DNA from: Hyphomicrobiales bacterium
GTDB lineage: Bacteria; Pseudomonadota; Alphaproteobacteria; Rhizobiales; Xanthobacteraceae
NCBI GenBank assembly: GCA_003135415.1
Contig: PLBP01000025.1
Span: 1-56,167, forward strand
Length of the DNA: 56,167 nt
Direction: 5' to 3'
The notes under the pieces: generated by a model
What the model was told of the DNA's origin: nothing
What the model saw: the letters and a program-made list of their open reading frames with translations, nothing else
The model's database searches: none
Shown here: positions 1 to 10,444 of the stretch, one piece after another
Layout of the letters: the number at the start of each line of letters is the position of its first letter
How positions within the stretch are numbered: position 1 is the stretch's first letter
Translations under genes and position numbers: made by a program

Positions 1-60
1 GCCACCGGCAAGATTCAGCGCTTTAAGTTGCGCGACGAGGACACCGGTAAGGCGGCGTGA
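1..60 (+). CDS. C-terminal end of an acyl-CoA ligase, probably benzoate-CoA ligase (partial)
   Basis: The first 19 codons form an open frame ending in TGA. The peptide begins ATGKIQRFKLR, which matches the conserved A10-type motif of AMP-forming acyl-CoA synthetases; its lysine is the catalytic lysine of the adenylation half-reaction. Its position directly upstream of boxC makes benzoate-CoA ligase, the enzyme that supplies benzoyl-CoA to the box pathway, the likely identity. Only the tail is visible, so substrate specificity rests on context. Confidence 0.7.
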   Translation, partial: ATGKIQRFKLRDEDTGKAA

Positions 61-77
61 CCCGGGAAAGGCGGACA

Positions 78-124
78 TGCAGTTTAGTTCTTGTTCGATC
101 CCACGGTGCATGATATTTGATGCA
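78..124 (+). promoter_or_regulatory. TGCA repeats upstream of boxC, possible BoxR/BzdR-type operator
   Basis: The 93-base gap before boxC holds TGCA at 78-81, 107-110 and 121-124; the last two lie in an A/T-rich stretch. BoxR and BzdR regulators of benzoyl-CoA pathways are known to bind TGCA-containing repeats. No regulator gene is in the window, so this is an inference from motif and position. Confidence 0.3.
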
Positions 125-153
125 TAATACTACATAGCCCCCGGGGGCCGAGG

Positions 154-1815
154 ATGGCGATGAAAGCGATCGATTTCGATACCGACCCCGCCCGCTACCG
201 GCATTGGCGGATCGAGATCGACGGTGACGTCGCGAACCTGGTGATGGACGTGGACCCCGCGGGCGGGCTTTCTCCCGATTACGAATTGAAGCTCAACACC
301 TACGATCTCGCCGTCGACATCGAATTGAACGACGCGGTGCAGCGGCTCCGTTTCGAACATCCGGAAGTGCGGGCGGTGGTGATCAAGTCCGGCAAGGACA
401 ACGTGTTCTGCGCCGGCGCCAACATCCGCATGCTCGGCAAGGCGACGCACGGCCACAAGGTCAACTTCTGCAAATTCACCAACGAAACGCGGCTCGCCAT
501 CGAAGATGCCTGTGAGAATTCCAAGCAATCCTATCTCGCCGCCGTGACCGGCGCCTGCGCCGGCGGCGGCTATGAGCTCGCACTCGCCGCCGATCACATC
601 ATGCTGGTGGACGACCGCCGCTCGGCGGTATCGCTGCCGGAGACCGCGCTGTTGGCGGTGCTGCCCGGCACCGGCGGCCTCACGCGCGTCACTGACAAGC
701 GCAAGGTCCGGCGCGATCTCGCCGATGTGTTCTGCTCGGTCGAGGAAGGCGTGCGCGGCAAGAAGGCGGTCGACTGGCGGCTCGTCGACGAGACGGTGGC
801 AAAAACGAAATGGGACGAGGCGGTGAAGACGCGCGCTGCGGAAATCGCCGCGCGCTCGGACCGCCCGAAGGGCGCCAAGGGGATTGCGCTCACACCGCTC
901 GCGCGCAAAATTTCCGGCGATCTCGTCGCCTACCCGAACGTCAAGGTCGAAATCGACCGCGCGCGCGGGCTTGCGACCGTTTGTGTGCGCGGCCCTGCGA
1001 GCGCCGTGCCGGCCTCGGTTGAGGCCGCGCATCAGCTCGGCGACCAATTGTGGCCGCTCGCGGCGGCGCGCGAATTGGAAAACGCGATCCTACACTTGCG
1101 CTTCAACGAGCCGAAGATCGGCTTGATCGTTTTTCGCACCGAAGGCGAGGCCAAGGCCGTGCTCGACTTTGACGCCTTCCTCGCCAAGCACCAGGACGAC
1201 TGGCTGATGCGCGAGATCCGCCACTACATCAAGCGCGTCTTGAAGCGGATCGACGTCACGGCGAAGAGCTTCATCGCGCTGGTGGAGCCCGGCACCTGTT
1301 TCGCGGGCACGCTCGCCGAGCTTTTGTTCGCCTCCGACCGCTCCTTGATGCTGATCGGCCAGCGCGACGGTGACAACCGGCCGCCGGCGGCGATCGTGCT
1401 CGGCGAAGCGAATTTCGGCCTCTACCCGATGGGCAACGGTCTCACGCGTTTGCAGACGCGCTTTCTCGGTGAACCTTCGAGCATCGATCGCGCCAAGGGA
1501 AAAGTCGGCTCCTCGATCGAGGGCGCGGAAGCGATCGAGCTCGGCCTTGTCACCTTCGCCTATGAAGCCTTCGATTGGGACGATGCGAGCCGCATCATGT
1601 TCGAGGAACGCGTCTCCTACTCGCCTGACGCGCTCACCGGCATGGAGGCGAATCTGCGCTTCGCCGGGCCCGAGACGATGGAGACGAAAATTTTCGGCCG
1701 CCTCACCGCCTGGCAGAACTGGATCTTCCAGCGCCCGAACTCGGTCGGCGATCAGGGCGCGCTCAAACTCTACGGCTCGGGCATTTCGCCGAGCTTCGAC
1801 CGCGAAAGGATCTGA
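154..1815 (+). CDS. boxC: Benzoyl-CoA-dihydrodiol lyase / 2,3-epoxybenzoyl-CoA dihydrolase
   Basis: A 553-residue protein of the BoxC family, which opens the ring of 2,3-epoxybenzoyl-CoA to give 3,4-dehydroadipyl-CoA semialdehyde and formate in the aerobic hybrid benzoate pathway. It has two crotonase-like halves; the first carries the oxyanion-hole segment AGANIRML and the GACAGGGYELALAADH stretch (about residues 88-150). Length is normal for the family (about 550). ATG codons lie at 154 and 160; a GAGG at 150-153 is too close to the first and six bases from the second, so 160 may be the true start. It is followed by boxB after two bases, in one operon. Confidence 0.95.
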   Translation: MAMKAIDFDTDPARYRHWRIEIDGDVANLVMDVDPAGGLSPDYELKLNTYDLAVDIELNDAVQRLRFEHPEVRAVVIKSGKDNVFCAGANIRMLGKATHGHKVNFCKFTNETRLAIEDACENSKQSYLAAVTGACAGGGYELALAADHIMLVDDRRSAVSLPETALLAVLPGTGGLTRVTDKRKVRRDLADVFCSVEEGVRGKKAVDWRLVDETVAKTKWDEAVKTRAAEIAARSDRPKGAKGIALTPLARKISGDLVAYPNVKVEIDRARGLATVCVRGPASAVPASVEAAHQLGDQLWPLAAARELENAILHLRFNEPKIGLIVFRTEGEAKAVLDFDAFLAKHQDDWLMREIRHYIKRVLKRIDVTAKSFIALVEPGTCFAGTLAELLFASDRSLMLIGQRDGDNRPPAAIVLGEANFGLYPMGNGLTRLQTRFLGEPSSIDRAKGKVGSSIEGAEAIELGLVTFAYEAFDWDDASRIMFEERVSYSPDALTGMEANLRFAGPETMETKIFGRLTAWQNWIFQRPNSVGDQGALKLYGSGISPSFDRERI

Positions 1816-1817
1816 CC

Positions 1818-3263
<1,446 letters not shown>

Positions 3264-3273
3264 AGGTTGCTGC

Positions 3274-3396
3274 TGTCATGGCCGGGCTTGTCCCGGCCAT
3301 CCCGATGAGGAAGGCATTGCTTCCTAAGCGGGATGCCCGGCACAAGGTGTACCCTTGGGCCGGCCAAGAGGCCGGACCCGAGGGCCGGGCATGACA
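3274..3396. repeat. Intergenic palindromic repeat element between boxB and boxA
   Basis: The outer ends TGTCATGGCCGGG (left) and CCGGGCATGACA (right) are inverted repeats, with nested GGCCGG-type palindromes between them. This resembles the palindromic units scattered between genes in Bradyrhizobium and related genomes. It lies inside the box operon, between stop of boxB and start of boxA, where the transcript could fold into a stable structure and change mRNA stability or the BoxB:BoxA ratio (inference). Confidence 0.7.
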
Positions 3397-3412
3397 TAAA
3401 AAATGGAACCCC

Positions 3413-4624
3413 ATGACCGCGGCCGTCAAACAGCACCTGATCGACCCGGCGGTGTGCATCCGCTGCAACACCTGCGAGGCGACCTGCCCGGTCGGCGCGG
3501 TCACGCATGACGCCAACAATTACGTGGTCGACGCATCAAAATGCCAGTTCTGCATGGACTGCGTGTCGCCCTGCCCCACCGGCTCGATCAATCATTTCGT
3601 AGAGGTCGCCAAGCCCTATTCGCTCGCCGATCAGTATTCCTGGACGGAGCTGCCGCCCGAGGACGCATCAACGGAAGCGGCGGCCGGCGTCGAGGCGTTC
3701 GACGAGGACGCGGCGGCGCTGCTCGCGGATGCGCATAAGGGCTCGGGCGGGAAAGTCAGGCGGCCGCCTTCGGCGAGCGATCCGCGTATCAACCTCTTCA
3801 GCCGCCGCAATCCGGCGGAGGCCACCGTGACCGGCAATTTGCGCCTGACGCCCGAGGGCGCGAGCTCCGACATCCGCCACATCATTCTCGATTTCGGCAA
3901 TACGTCGTTTCCGGTGCTGGAAGGCCAGAGCATCGGCATCGTCATTCCAGGCGAGGGCGCGAACGGGCGGCCGCATGCGCTGCGGCTATTCTCGATCGCG
4001 AGCCCGCGCGACGGCGAGCGGCCGAACACCAATAATCTGTCGCTCACGGTGAAACGCGTCGCCGAAAAGAAGCCGGACGGCACGGAACTGCGCGGCGTCG
4101 CCTCGAATTACGTTTGCGACCTCAAGCAGGGCGAGAAGGTGAAGGTCGTCGGCCCCTTCGGCTCGACCTTTCTCATGCCCGACGATCCCGAGGCCGACAT
4201 CATCATGATCTGCACCGGCACGGGCTCGGCGCCGTTCCGCGGCTTCACCGAGCGTCGCCGCCGCTCGACGCCGAACGCTAAGGGCAAGCTTCATCTCTTC
4301 TTCGGCGCGCGCTCGCCGCAGGAACTCCCCTATTTCGGGCCGTTGCAGAAGGTGCCGAAGACGCTGCTCGACCAGGAGTTGGTATTCTCGCGGCTCGCCA
4401 ATAAGCCCAAGGAATACGTGCAGGACCGCATGCGCAAGCGCTCCGCCGACCTCGGTCCGCTGCTCAAGCGCGCCACCACGCATATTTATGTGTGTGGGCT
4501 CCGCGGCATGGAAGCGGGCGTGGAAGCCTCGTTCGACGAAATCTGCCAGGCGTACGGGCTCGATTGGCCGCAGTTGCGCGCGGCCATGCGCGAGAGTGGC
4601 CACTATCACGTCGAGACCTATTGA
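3413..4624 (+). CDS. boxA: Benzoyl-CoA 2,3-epoxidase, reductase subunit
   Basis: A 403-residue BoxA, the NADPH-dependent reductase that feeds electrons to BoxB. The N-terminus has two 4Fe-4S ferredoxin motifs (CIRCNTCEATCP and CQFCMDCVSPCP, residues about 16-60), followed by a low-complexity Ala/Glu linker, then a ferredoxin-NADP reductase module with the FAD motif RLFSIASP (about residue 193), the NADP motif GTGSAPFRGF (about 267) and a C-terminal aromatic Tyr. Size and domain order agree with known BoxA. It is the last box gene here; boxD (aldehyde dehydrogenase for the ring-opened product) is not adjacent. Confidence 0.95.
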   Translation: MTAAVKQHLIDPAVCIRCNTCEATCPVGAVTHDANNYVVDASKCQFCMDCVSPCPTGSINHFVEVAKPYSLADQYSWTELPPEDASTEAAAGVEAFDEDAAALLADAHKGSGGKVRRPPSASDPRINLFSRRNPAEATVTGNLRLTPEGASSDIRHIILDFGNTSFPVLEGQSIGIVIPGEGANGRPHALRLFSIASPRDGERPNTNNLSLTVKRVAEKKPDGTELRGVASNYVCDLKQGEKVKVVGPFGSTFLMPDDPEADIIMICTGTGSAPFRGFTERRRRSTPNAKGKLHLFFGARSPQELPYFGPLQKVPKTLLDQELVFSRLANKPKEYVQDRMRKRSADLGPLLKRATTHIYVCGLRGMEAGVEASFDEICQAYGLDWPQLRAAMRESGHYHVETY

Positions 4625-4677
4625 AGCACCCCATCGAAGTGGCACATGGCGCGGCGGTTCGATAAACTGCCGCCGAC

Positions 4678-5589
4678 ATGAAAGAAAACGAACCCGCAAA
4701 GGGCGTGTGGCCGCCGGCCGCGACGCCGTTTCATCCCGACCTTTCCATCGATTTCGAGCGCTATATCGCGCATTGCCATGCGCTGCTCGCCGACGGCGCG
4801 CACGGGCTCGCGGTGCTCGGCACCACGAGCGAAGCCAATTCGCTCGACCTCGGCGAGCGCGAAGTGGTGCTGGAGCGGCTGGTGGCGGCGGGGATCGGCG
4901 CGGAAAAATTGCTGCCCGGTACCGGCGCGTCCTCGATCGGCGACGCGGTACGCCTGACCCGCCATGCGGCGTCGCTCGGCGCGCGTGGCGTCTTGTTGCT
5001 GCCGCCGTTCTACTACAAGGGTGTTTCGGATGATGGCTTGTTTGCCTTCGTCTCCGAATTGATCGGCCGCGTCGGAAAATCGAACCTGAAAATTTATCTG
5101 TACAATTTTCCGCAAATGAGCGGCATCTCCTGGTCGCCGGCATTGGTCGGCCATCTCATCAAGTCGTTTCCGAAAACGGTGGTCGGCTTGAAGGATTCAT
5201 CCGGCGACGTCGCCTACATGAACCGGCTCTTAGAATCCTATCCCGGCTTCAACGTGTTTCCCTCGAGCGAAGCGCTTCTCCTCGCGGCGATGAAAAAGGG
5301 CGCCGCCGGCTGCATTTCGGCCACCGCCAACACGCAAGCCGGCGCCATCCGCGCGCTCTATGACGGCTGGCAGGGTGCCGAGGCCGAGGCCCTTTCGCGC
5401 GCGGCCTCCGCCGTGCGTCTCTTGATGCAGAAATTTCCGCTGATCGCGGGCGTCAAGGCGGTGATCGCCGAGCGCACCAAAACACCGGATTGGGCGCGCG
5501 TGCGGCCGCCGCTCGATCCGCTCTCGCCCGCGCAACGCAAGGAACTCGTGGCGGAGCTTTCCAGGCTCGAGGCCGGGGCCCCGGCATGA
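4678..5589 (+). CDS. Dihydrodipicolinate synthase/N-acetylneuraminate lyase family aldolase
   Basis: A 303-residue class I aldolase of the DapA family. The barrel shows GTTSEANSL (substrate carboxylate-binding loop), the catalytic-Tyr motif YNFPQ and the Schiff-base lysine K172 in GLKDSSGD. The family cleaves or forms 2-keto acids such as 2-keto-3-deoxy sugar acids. Its stop overlaps the start of an IlvD/Edd-type dehydratase (ATGA at 5586-5589), a pairing typical of non-phosphorylative aldonate catabolism in which the dehydratase makes the 2-keto-3-deoxy acid that the aldolase cleaves. The ALG of true DapA context (lysine biosynthesis) is absent, so a catabolic role is more likely; substrate unknown. 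Confidence 0.85.
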   Translation: MKENEPAKGVWPPAATPFHPDLSIDFERYIAHCHALLADGAHGLAVLGTTSEANSLDLGEREVVLERLVAAGIGAEKLLPGTGASSIGDAVRLTRHAASLGARGVLLLPPFYYKGVSDDGLFAFVSELIGRVGKSNLKIYLYNFPQMSGISWSPALVGHLIKSFPKTVVGLKDSSGDVAYMNRLLESYPGFNVFPSSEALLLAAMKKGAAGCISATANTQAGAIRALYDGWQGAEAEALSRAASAVRLLMQKFPLIAGVKAVIAERTKTPDWARVRPPLDPLSPAQRKELVAELSRLEAGAPA

Positions 5590-7283
5590 AGCGGGGACTC
5601 CGCTCGCGTCTCGCCCAATATGGCGACGACGAATTCTCGCTTTTCCTCCGCCGCGGCTTCCTGAAAGCGGCCGGCCACGACGACGAGGCGCTCACGCGCC
5701 CGATCGTCGGCATTCTGTCCACCGCCTCCGATTTCAATCCGTGCCACGGCACGGCGCCGAAGCTCGCGGAAGCCGTCCGCCAGGGCGTGCTGTCGGCGGG
5801 CGGGCTTGCGTTCGTCTTCCCGACGATTTCGCTGCAGGAATCCTTCGCATTTCCAACTTCGATGCTGTGGCGGAATTTAATGGCGATGGACGTCGAAGCG
5901 ATGCTCACTTCGCTGCCGATGGATTCGGTCGTCCTGATCGGCGGTTGCGACAAGACCATTCCGGCGGAATTGATGGGCGCGCTCAGCGCGGACATGCCGT
6001 CGATCGTCCTCCCCGTCGGGCCGATGCTCGCGGGGCGCTTCGAGGGCGGCCGCCTCGGCGCCTGCACCGATTGCCGCAGGCTATGGGCCGAATTTCGCGG
6101 CGGCCGGCTTTCGGAAACGGACCTCAATCGCGCGCACGAACAACTGATGCCGACCTCGGGCACCTGCATGGTGATGGGAACCGCGACTACAATGGCGACC
6201 ATCGCCGAGACGCTAGGCTTCACGCTCGCCGGTGCCGCCACCGCGCCGGCGGTTTCCGCCGAGCGGATGCGGATCGCGACCGCGACTGGCCGCCGCGCCG
6301 CTGAGATGGCGAAGACTGGCACGCCGCGGCCGAGCGAACTCTTGACCAAGACATCGCTCCGCAACGCTTCCGTTATTCTGCAAGCGATCAGTGGGTCGAC
6401 TAACGCGCTCGTGCATTTGGCCGCGATCGCTGGCCGCGCGGGGCTCGATTTCGATCTTGCCGCGTTCGACCGGATCGGGCGCGAGACGCCAGTGCTGGTG
6501 AATCTGAAACCCGCCGGCGCCTATTTCGCCGAGGATTTTCACGCCGCCGGCGGCGTGCCGGCGCTGTGGCGGCGGCTCAAGGATAGACTCGATCTCGCGA
6601 CAAAAACGGTTTCGAATGAAACGCTCGGCGGCATCGTCGCGCGCTGGCCCGCCTATGTGGACGATGAAGTCATCCGCCCGCTCAACCGGCCGGTGGTGGC
6701 GTCCGAAGCGATCGCGATTCTCTCCGGCAACCTCGCGCCCGGGGGAGCCGCGATCAAGCTTTCGGCGGCGACCAAAGAACTCACCACGCATGAAGGCCCG
6801 GCGCTCGTATTCGATTCGCTCGAAGATCTCGCCCGCCGCATCGACGATTCCACGCTCCCAGTGACGCCGGATCATTGCCTAGTCTTGCGTAACGTCGGCC
6901 CGATCGGCGCGCCGGGCATGCCGGAAGCGGGCGCCCTGCCAATTCCGAAGAAGCTCGCCGAAAAGGGCGTCAAGGACATGGTGCGGATTTCCGACGCGCG
7001 CATGAGCGGAACCGCCTTCGGCACCGTGGTGCTGCACGTGACGCCAGAGGCGGCCGCCGGCGGACCGCTCGCGCTCGTCAAGGACGGCGACCGCATCCGG
7101 CTCGATGCGAAAGCGCGCCGCCTCGATCTTTTGGTCGATGACGCGGAACTCGCGGCGCGGCGCAAGCTATGGTCGCCGCCGAAAAAGCCCGTGCGCGGCT
7201 ACGAGCGGCTCTATGTCGACCATGTCTCGCAGGCGAATCTGGGCTGCGATTTCGATTTCCTCGTGAAACATCCGGCGCTTTGA
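5586..7283 (+). CDS. IlvD/Edd family dehydratase, probable sugar-acid dehydratase
   Basis: A 565-residue protein with the three cysteines expected for the Fe-S cluster: C53 (NPCH), C121 (GGCDKT) and C194 (SGTCMVMG). Their spacing is the same as in L-arabonate dehydratase (C59, C127, C200). C-terminal motifs include RNVGPIGAPGMPE and RISDARMSGTAFGTVVLH, which carry the family's catalytic serine region. An open frame extends upstream to 5490, but ATG 5586 overlaps the aldolase stop and gives the normal length. The gene pair suggests aldonate or pentonate breakdown; dihydroxy-acid dehydratase (IlvD) is less likely outside a branched-chain amino acid locus. Confidence 0.85.
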   Translation: MKRGLRSRLAQYGDDEFSLFLRRGFLKAAGHDDEALTRPIVGILSTASDFNPCHGTAPKLAEAVRQGVLSAGGLAFVFPTISLQESFAFPTSMLWRNLMAMDVEAMLTSLPMDSVVLIGGCDKTIPAELMGALSADMPSIVLPVGPMLAGRFEGGRLGACTDCRRLWAEFRGGRLSETDLNRAHEQLMPTSGTCMVMGTATTMATIAETLGFTLAGAATAPAVSAERMRIATATGRRAAEMAKTGTPRPSELLTKTSLRNASVILQAISGSTNALVHLAAIAGRAGLDFDLAAFDRIGRETPVLVNLKPAGAYFAEDFHAAGGVPALWRRLKDRLDLATKTVSNETLGGIVARWPAYVDDEVIRPLNRPVVASEAIAILSGNLAPGGAAIKLSAATKELTTHEGPALVFDSLEDLARRIDDSTLPVTPDHCLVLRNVGPIGAPGMPEAGALPIPKKLAEKGVKDMVRISDARMSGTAFGTVVLHVTPEAAAGGPLALVKDGDRIRLDAKARRLDLLVDDAELAARRKLWSPPKKPVRGYERLYVDHVSQANLGCDFDFLVKHPAL

Positions 7284-7284
7284 A

Positions 7285-9618
7285 ATGCTGACGCGAAACA
7301 AGCCGCCTGGAAAATGGAAGCCGCGAGTCGAGGACGAGCGGCTCCTGCGCGGCGAAGGCCGCTATATCGACGACGTCGATTTTCCCGCGCTGACCTTCGC
7401 AGCCTTCGTGCGCTCGCCCTATGCGCATGCGCGCATCAAGTCGATCGGCGTCGAGGAAGCGCTGCGCGCGCCGGGCGTGCTCGCGGTGCTCACCGCCGCC
7501 GACATGAAAGCAGCCGGCACCGGTAACATCGCAATGCACATTCCGATGGCCGGCCGTGGCGGCGCAAAGCTCGTCGTTCCACCGCGGCCGCCGCTCGCCG
7601 ATGAGCGAGCGATGCATGTCGGCCAGCCGGTCGCCGTTGTCGTCGCCGGCAACGCTAATGCGGCACAAGAGGCGGCCGAACTCGTCGCCGTCGACTATGA
7701 AGAACTCGACTCGGTCGTTGATCTCCGCGATGCGGTGGTCGCGGGCGCGCCGCAGCTTTGGCCGGAGGCGCCGAACAATATCGCGCTCGATTGGCTTGGT
7801 CTCGTCACCGATGAGGCGAATGTCGCGGAGGTCGAGCGGATTATTTCAAGCGCGCATCGCGTCGCCCGCGTTTCGTATTCGAACCAGCGCATCGTTGTCG
7901 CCTCGATGGAGACGCGCGGCGGCACCGCGCGCTTCGATCCCCAAAGCGGCGTCTATACGCTCCGCACCTGCTCGCAGGGCGTCGGCGCGATCCGCGACGG
8001 GCTTGCTACCCTGATGAAAATCGAGCGCGATAAAATTCGCGTGCTGACCGAGGATGTCGGCGGCGCCTTCGGCTTGAAGACCGCGGTCTATCCCGAGCTG
8101 CCGGTGCTTATGGTTGCCGCGAAAAAAATCGACCGGCCGGTGCATTGGATGTCGGACCGCTCGGAATCGTTCGTGAGCGACAATCACGCGCGCGATACCT
8201 ACAGCGACGCGGAGTTGGCACTCGATGCGAACGGAAAGTTTCTCGCGCTCCGCATCCGGCATCTTGCCGCCATGGGCGCTTTCGTCGCCTTTCACGGAGC
8301 GCATATCGCGACCAACAATTTCGTCCGCTGCCTGCCGGGCATGTACGACATTGCGAAAATCGACGCGGCGGTAAAATGCGTCTTCACCAACACGGTGCAG
8401 ACCGGCCCCTATCGCGGCGCCGGCCGGCCGGAGGCGAATTATCTCCTCGAGCGGCTCGTCGACGAAGCGGCGCGGGTAGCGAAGATCGATCCGGCCGAGA
8501 TCAGGCGGCGGAATTTCATCCCGCCCTCCGCGATGCCCTACAAGACGCCGGTCGGCACCGTCTATGACAGCGGCGAGTTCGAAACCCTTCTCGACAAGGG
8601 ATTGCAGGCGAGCGCCTATGCCGGATTCGGGCAGCGGCGCGCGGACGCCAAGGCAAATGGGCTTTATCGAGGTATCGGCATTTCCTGTTTCCTCGAACAC
8701 GCTGGCGCCATACCGACCGAGGGCGCGGCGCTGATCTTCCGCAAGGATAAGACGCTATCGCTTGCGCTCGGCGTGCAGTCGACGGGCCAAGGACACGCCA
8801 CGGTGTTCGCGCGGCTCTTGGCCGAGCGCCTCGGCATTTCGGCGTACGAAGTGAAGGTCGAGCAGGGCGACAGCGCATTGGAGATCCAGGGTGCCGCCGC
8901 GGTCGGCTCGCGCTCGGCGATGACGGTCAGTCACGCGCTGGTCGCGGTGTCGGAAAAAATGCTCGCGAAAGCGCGTGCGGTCGCGGCCAAGCTGTTCGAA
9001 GCATCCGAGGCGGACATCATCTATCGCGACGGCGCCTTCGAGGTTCCCGGCACCAACCGCCGGCTGCCGCTGTTCGACCTTGCCGCCCGCGCCGCCGAGA
9101 TGGCCGCGCGCGGCGAAATCGCCGAGAGCCTCGATACCAAAGGCACGGCGGAAACGCCGCTGACATTCCCCAATGGCTGCCACATCGCCGAGGTCGAGAT
9201 CGATCCCGACACCGGGATCACCAGGATCGTCAATTATACCTGCGTCGACGATTGCGGAAACGTGCTCGACCACACGATCGTCGAGGGCCAAATGGTGGGC
9301 GCGATCGCGCAGGGCGTCGGCCAAGCGTTGATCGAGCAGATCGTCTACGACAAGAGCGGCGGCCAGCTCGTTACCGGCTCGTTCATGGATTACGGCATGC
9401 TGCGCGCCGACGACATGCCGCCGGTCAACAGCGCGCTCCATCCGGTGCCGGCGACAACCAACCCGTTGGGTGTGAAGGGCGTGGGCGAGGCCGGCACCAC
9501 CGCCTCGCTCGCCGCGATCATGAACGCGATCGCCGACGCGATTCCGAACGGCGCGGGGGCGAAGCTCGATATGCCGGCGACGCCGGATAAAGTTTGGCGG
9601 GCATGCCGGGAGCGGTAA
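7285..9618 (+). CDS. Xanthine dehydrogenase family molybdopterin-binding large subunit (CoxL-like), orphan
   Basis: A 777-residue aldehyde oxidase/xanthine dehydrogenase large subunit. It has the N-terminal a/b hammerhead (RLLRGEGRYIDDVD), the Mo-binding region with PYRGAGRPE (Y376-R381) and the C-terminal KGVGEAGTT with the catalytic Glu. The active loop is PYRGAGR rather than AYRCSFR, so it is not a form I CO dehydrogenase. It starts one base after the dehydratase stop. The Fe-S small subunit and FAD medium subunit that normally accompany it are absent here, so it must borrow partners or use another electron acceptor. An aldose/aldehyde or hydroxylase role in the sugar-acid pathway is inferred. 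Confidence 0.85.
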   Translation: MLTRNKPPGKWKPRVEDERLLRGEGRYIDDVDFPALTFAAFVRSPYAHARIKSIGVEEALRAPGVLAVLTAADMKAAGTGNIAMHIPMAGRGGAKLVVPPRPPLADERAMHVGQPVAVVVAGNANAAQEAAELVAVDYEELDSVVDLRDAVVAGAPQLWPEAPNNIALDWLGLVTDEANVAEVERIISSAHRVARVSYSNQRIVVASMETRGGTARFDPQSGVYTLRTCSQGVGAIRDGLATLMKIERDKIRVLTEDVGGAFGLKTAVYPELPVLMVAAKKIDRPVHWMSDRSESFVSDNHARDTYSDAELALDANGKFLALRIRHLAAMGAFVAFHGAHIATNNFVRCLPGMYDIAKIDAAVKCVFTNTVQTGPYRGAGRPEANYLLERLVDEAARVAKIDPAEIRRRNFIPPSAMPYKTPVGTVYDSGEFETLLDKGLQASAYAGFGQRRADAKANGLYRGIGISCFLEHAGAIPTEGAALIFRKDKTLSLALGVQSTGQGHATVFARLLAERLGISAYEVKVEQGDSALEIQGAAAVGSRSAMTVSHALVAVSEKMLAKARAVAAKLFEASEADIIYRDGAFEVPGTNRRLPLFDLAARAAEMAARGEIAESLDTKGTAETPLTFPNGCHIAEVEIDPDTGITRIVNYTCVDDCGNVLDHTIVEGQMVGAIAQGVGQALIEQIVYDKSGGQLVTGSFMDYGMLRADDMPPVNSALHPVPATTNPLGVKGVGEAGTTASLAAIMNAIADAIPNGAGAKLDMPATPDKVWRACRER

Positions 9619-9628
9619 ACCACCGCTC
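9610..9628 (+). terminator. Weak hairpin at the end of the CoxL-like gene
   Basis: GAGCGGT and ACCGCTC form a 7-bp stem with a 5-base loop overlapping the TAA stop, between convergent genes. There is no U-run, so termination is possible but unproven. Confidence 0.25.
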
Positions 9629-9651
9629 AACGCCGACATCAACTCAGATTA

Positions 9652-10377
9652 TTAGCAATCATAACGACGGCAGTTACGCGGGGGCGGGGACGGCGGTGTG
9701 AACTGATTTCCGAGCGTATTGAGGAAGGTCAAGCGCTGGATCAATTCCTGAAACTCGTTGATGAGCACGGGATCGATATATTGCACCGCAGTCTGAATCG
9801 TATCCGCGGACTGGAAAATCTCGAACTTGCCGTTGCTGTAAATGATGATCGTCCAGCCAGGATTGAGGGTTATGTTCTGTCCGGTCGCTAAAATGTACCA
9901 AAACGTCTGGCCTTCGATCTGTGTGCCGGAAACAAAGCCTGATCCGACTACAAGCGTATACACAGTGCCGCGCACGCCGATGGTCGCGACCGGCGTATTG
10001 ACCTGGTAGCTCGTCGGATCCTGCGAGCCGGAGACGAAGCGGAAGACGCCGCGGCCGGCCTGAAACACGACTTTGCCCTTGCCGCGATTGGGGTCGAAGA
10101 CGAAGCGGTCGAGCACCACTTCCGATTTCGGCCCGACCGCAAGATTGGTTTCGTCGATGAACTGCAGCTGGGCCGCACTCGCATCGCCGGTGCGGATGCG
10201 CTCGTTGGCGAAAATGCCGCTGCCGTTCGACAAGGGTTGCGAATTACCGAAGACTTGGTTCTGCACGGCGGCGGCGACGCCGATCTTGCCCTGCTGCGCG
10301 AGCGCTAGCCCCGCCGATAAGAAGGCAAGGGCCGAAATGAAGAAACCCGCGATTTTCGCCCGACCTGACATGCGCAT
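9652..10377 (-). CDS. FecR-domain periplasmic/envelope protein
   Basis: A 241-residue protein with a cleavable signal peptide (hydrophobic stretch about residues 9-27, ending ALA-QQ). The FecR domain spans about residues 30-150 (FANERIRTGDASAAQLQFID, then VVFQAGRGVFRFVSG and NTPVATIGVRGTVY). This stand-alone secreted FecR type, without an anti-sigma N-terminal helix, is often found next to CHASE2 cyclases and TPR proteins. It ends in a Pro-rich and Cys-containing tail. It is divergent from the TPR/barrel gene, with a CRP-type palindrome in the shared promoter region. Function unknown; probably envelope sensing. Confidence 0.85.
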   Translation of the reverse strand: MRMSGRAKIAGFFISALAFLSAGLALAQQGKIGVAAAVQNQVFGNSQPLSNGSGIFANERIRTGDASAAQLQFIDETNLAVGPKSEVVLDRFVFDPNRGKGKVVFQAGRGVFRFVSGSQDPTSYQVNTPVATIGVRGTVYTLVVGSGFVSGTQIEGQTFWYILATGQNITLNPGWTIIIYSNGKFEIFQSADTIQTAVQYIDPVLINEFQELIQRLTFLNTLGNQFTPPSPPPRNCRRYDC

Positions 10378-10444
10378 GAATGGCGCCCCCTGACGGCTCA
10401 GAGACTAGCCGAAGGGGATAGTGCCCTCCAACCCTCTCGGACAG

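Noticed and set aside
130-1047. Long minus-strand open frame opposite boxC
   Set aside because: It mirrors the codon pattern of boxC, is Arg/Ala/His-rich with no recognised motif, and is typical of antisense shadows in high-G+C genes. Many similar frames elsewhere were left out for the same reason.
4625-4677. Terminator after boxA
   Set aside because: A short hairpin with a mismatch exists but there is no U-run and the next gene starts within 53 bases.
7285-9618. Aerobic CO dehydrogenase large subunit
   Set aside because: The AYRCSFR loop of true form I CoxL is replaced by PYRGAGR and the partner subunits are missing.
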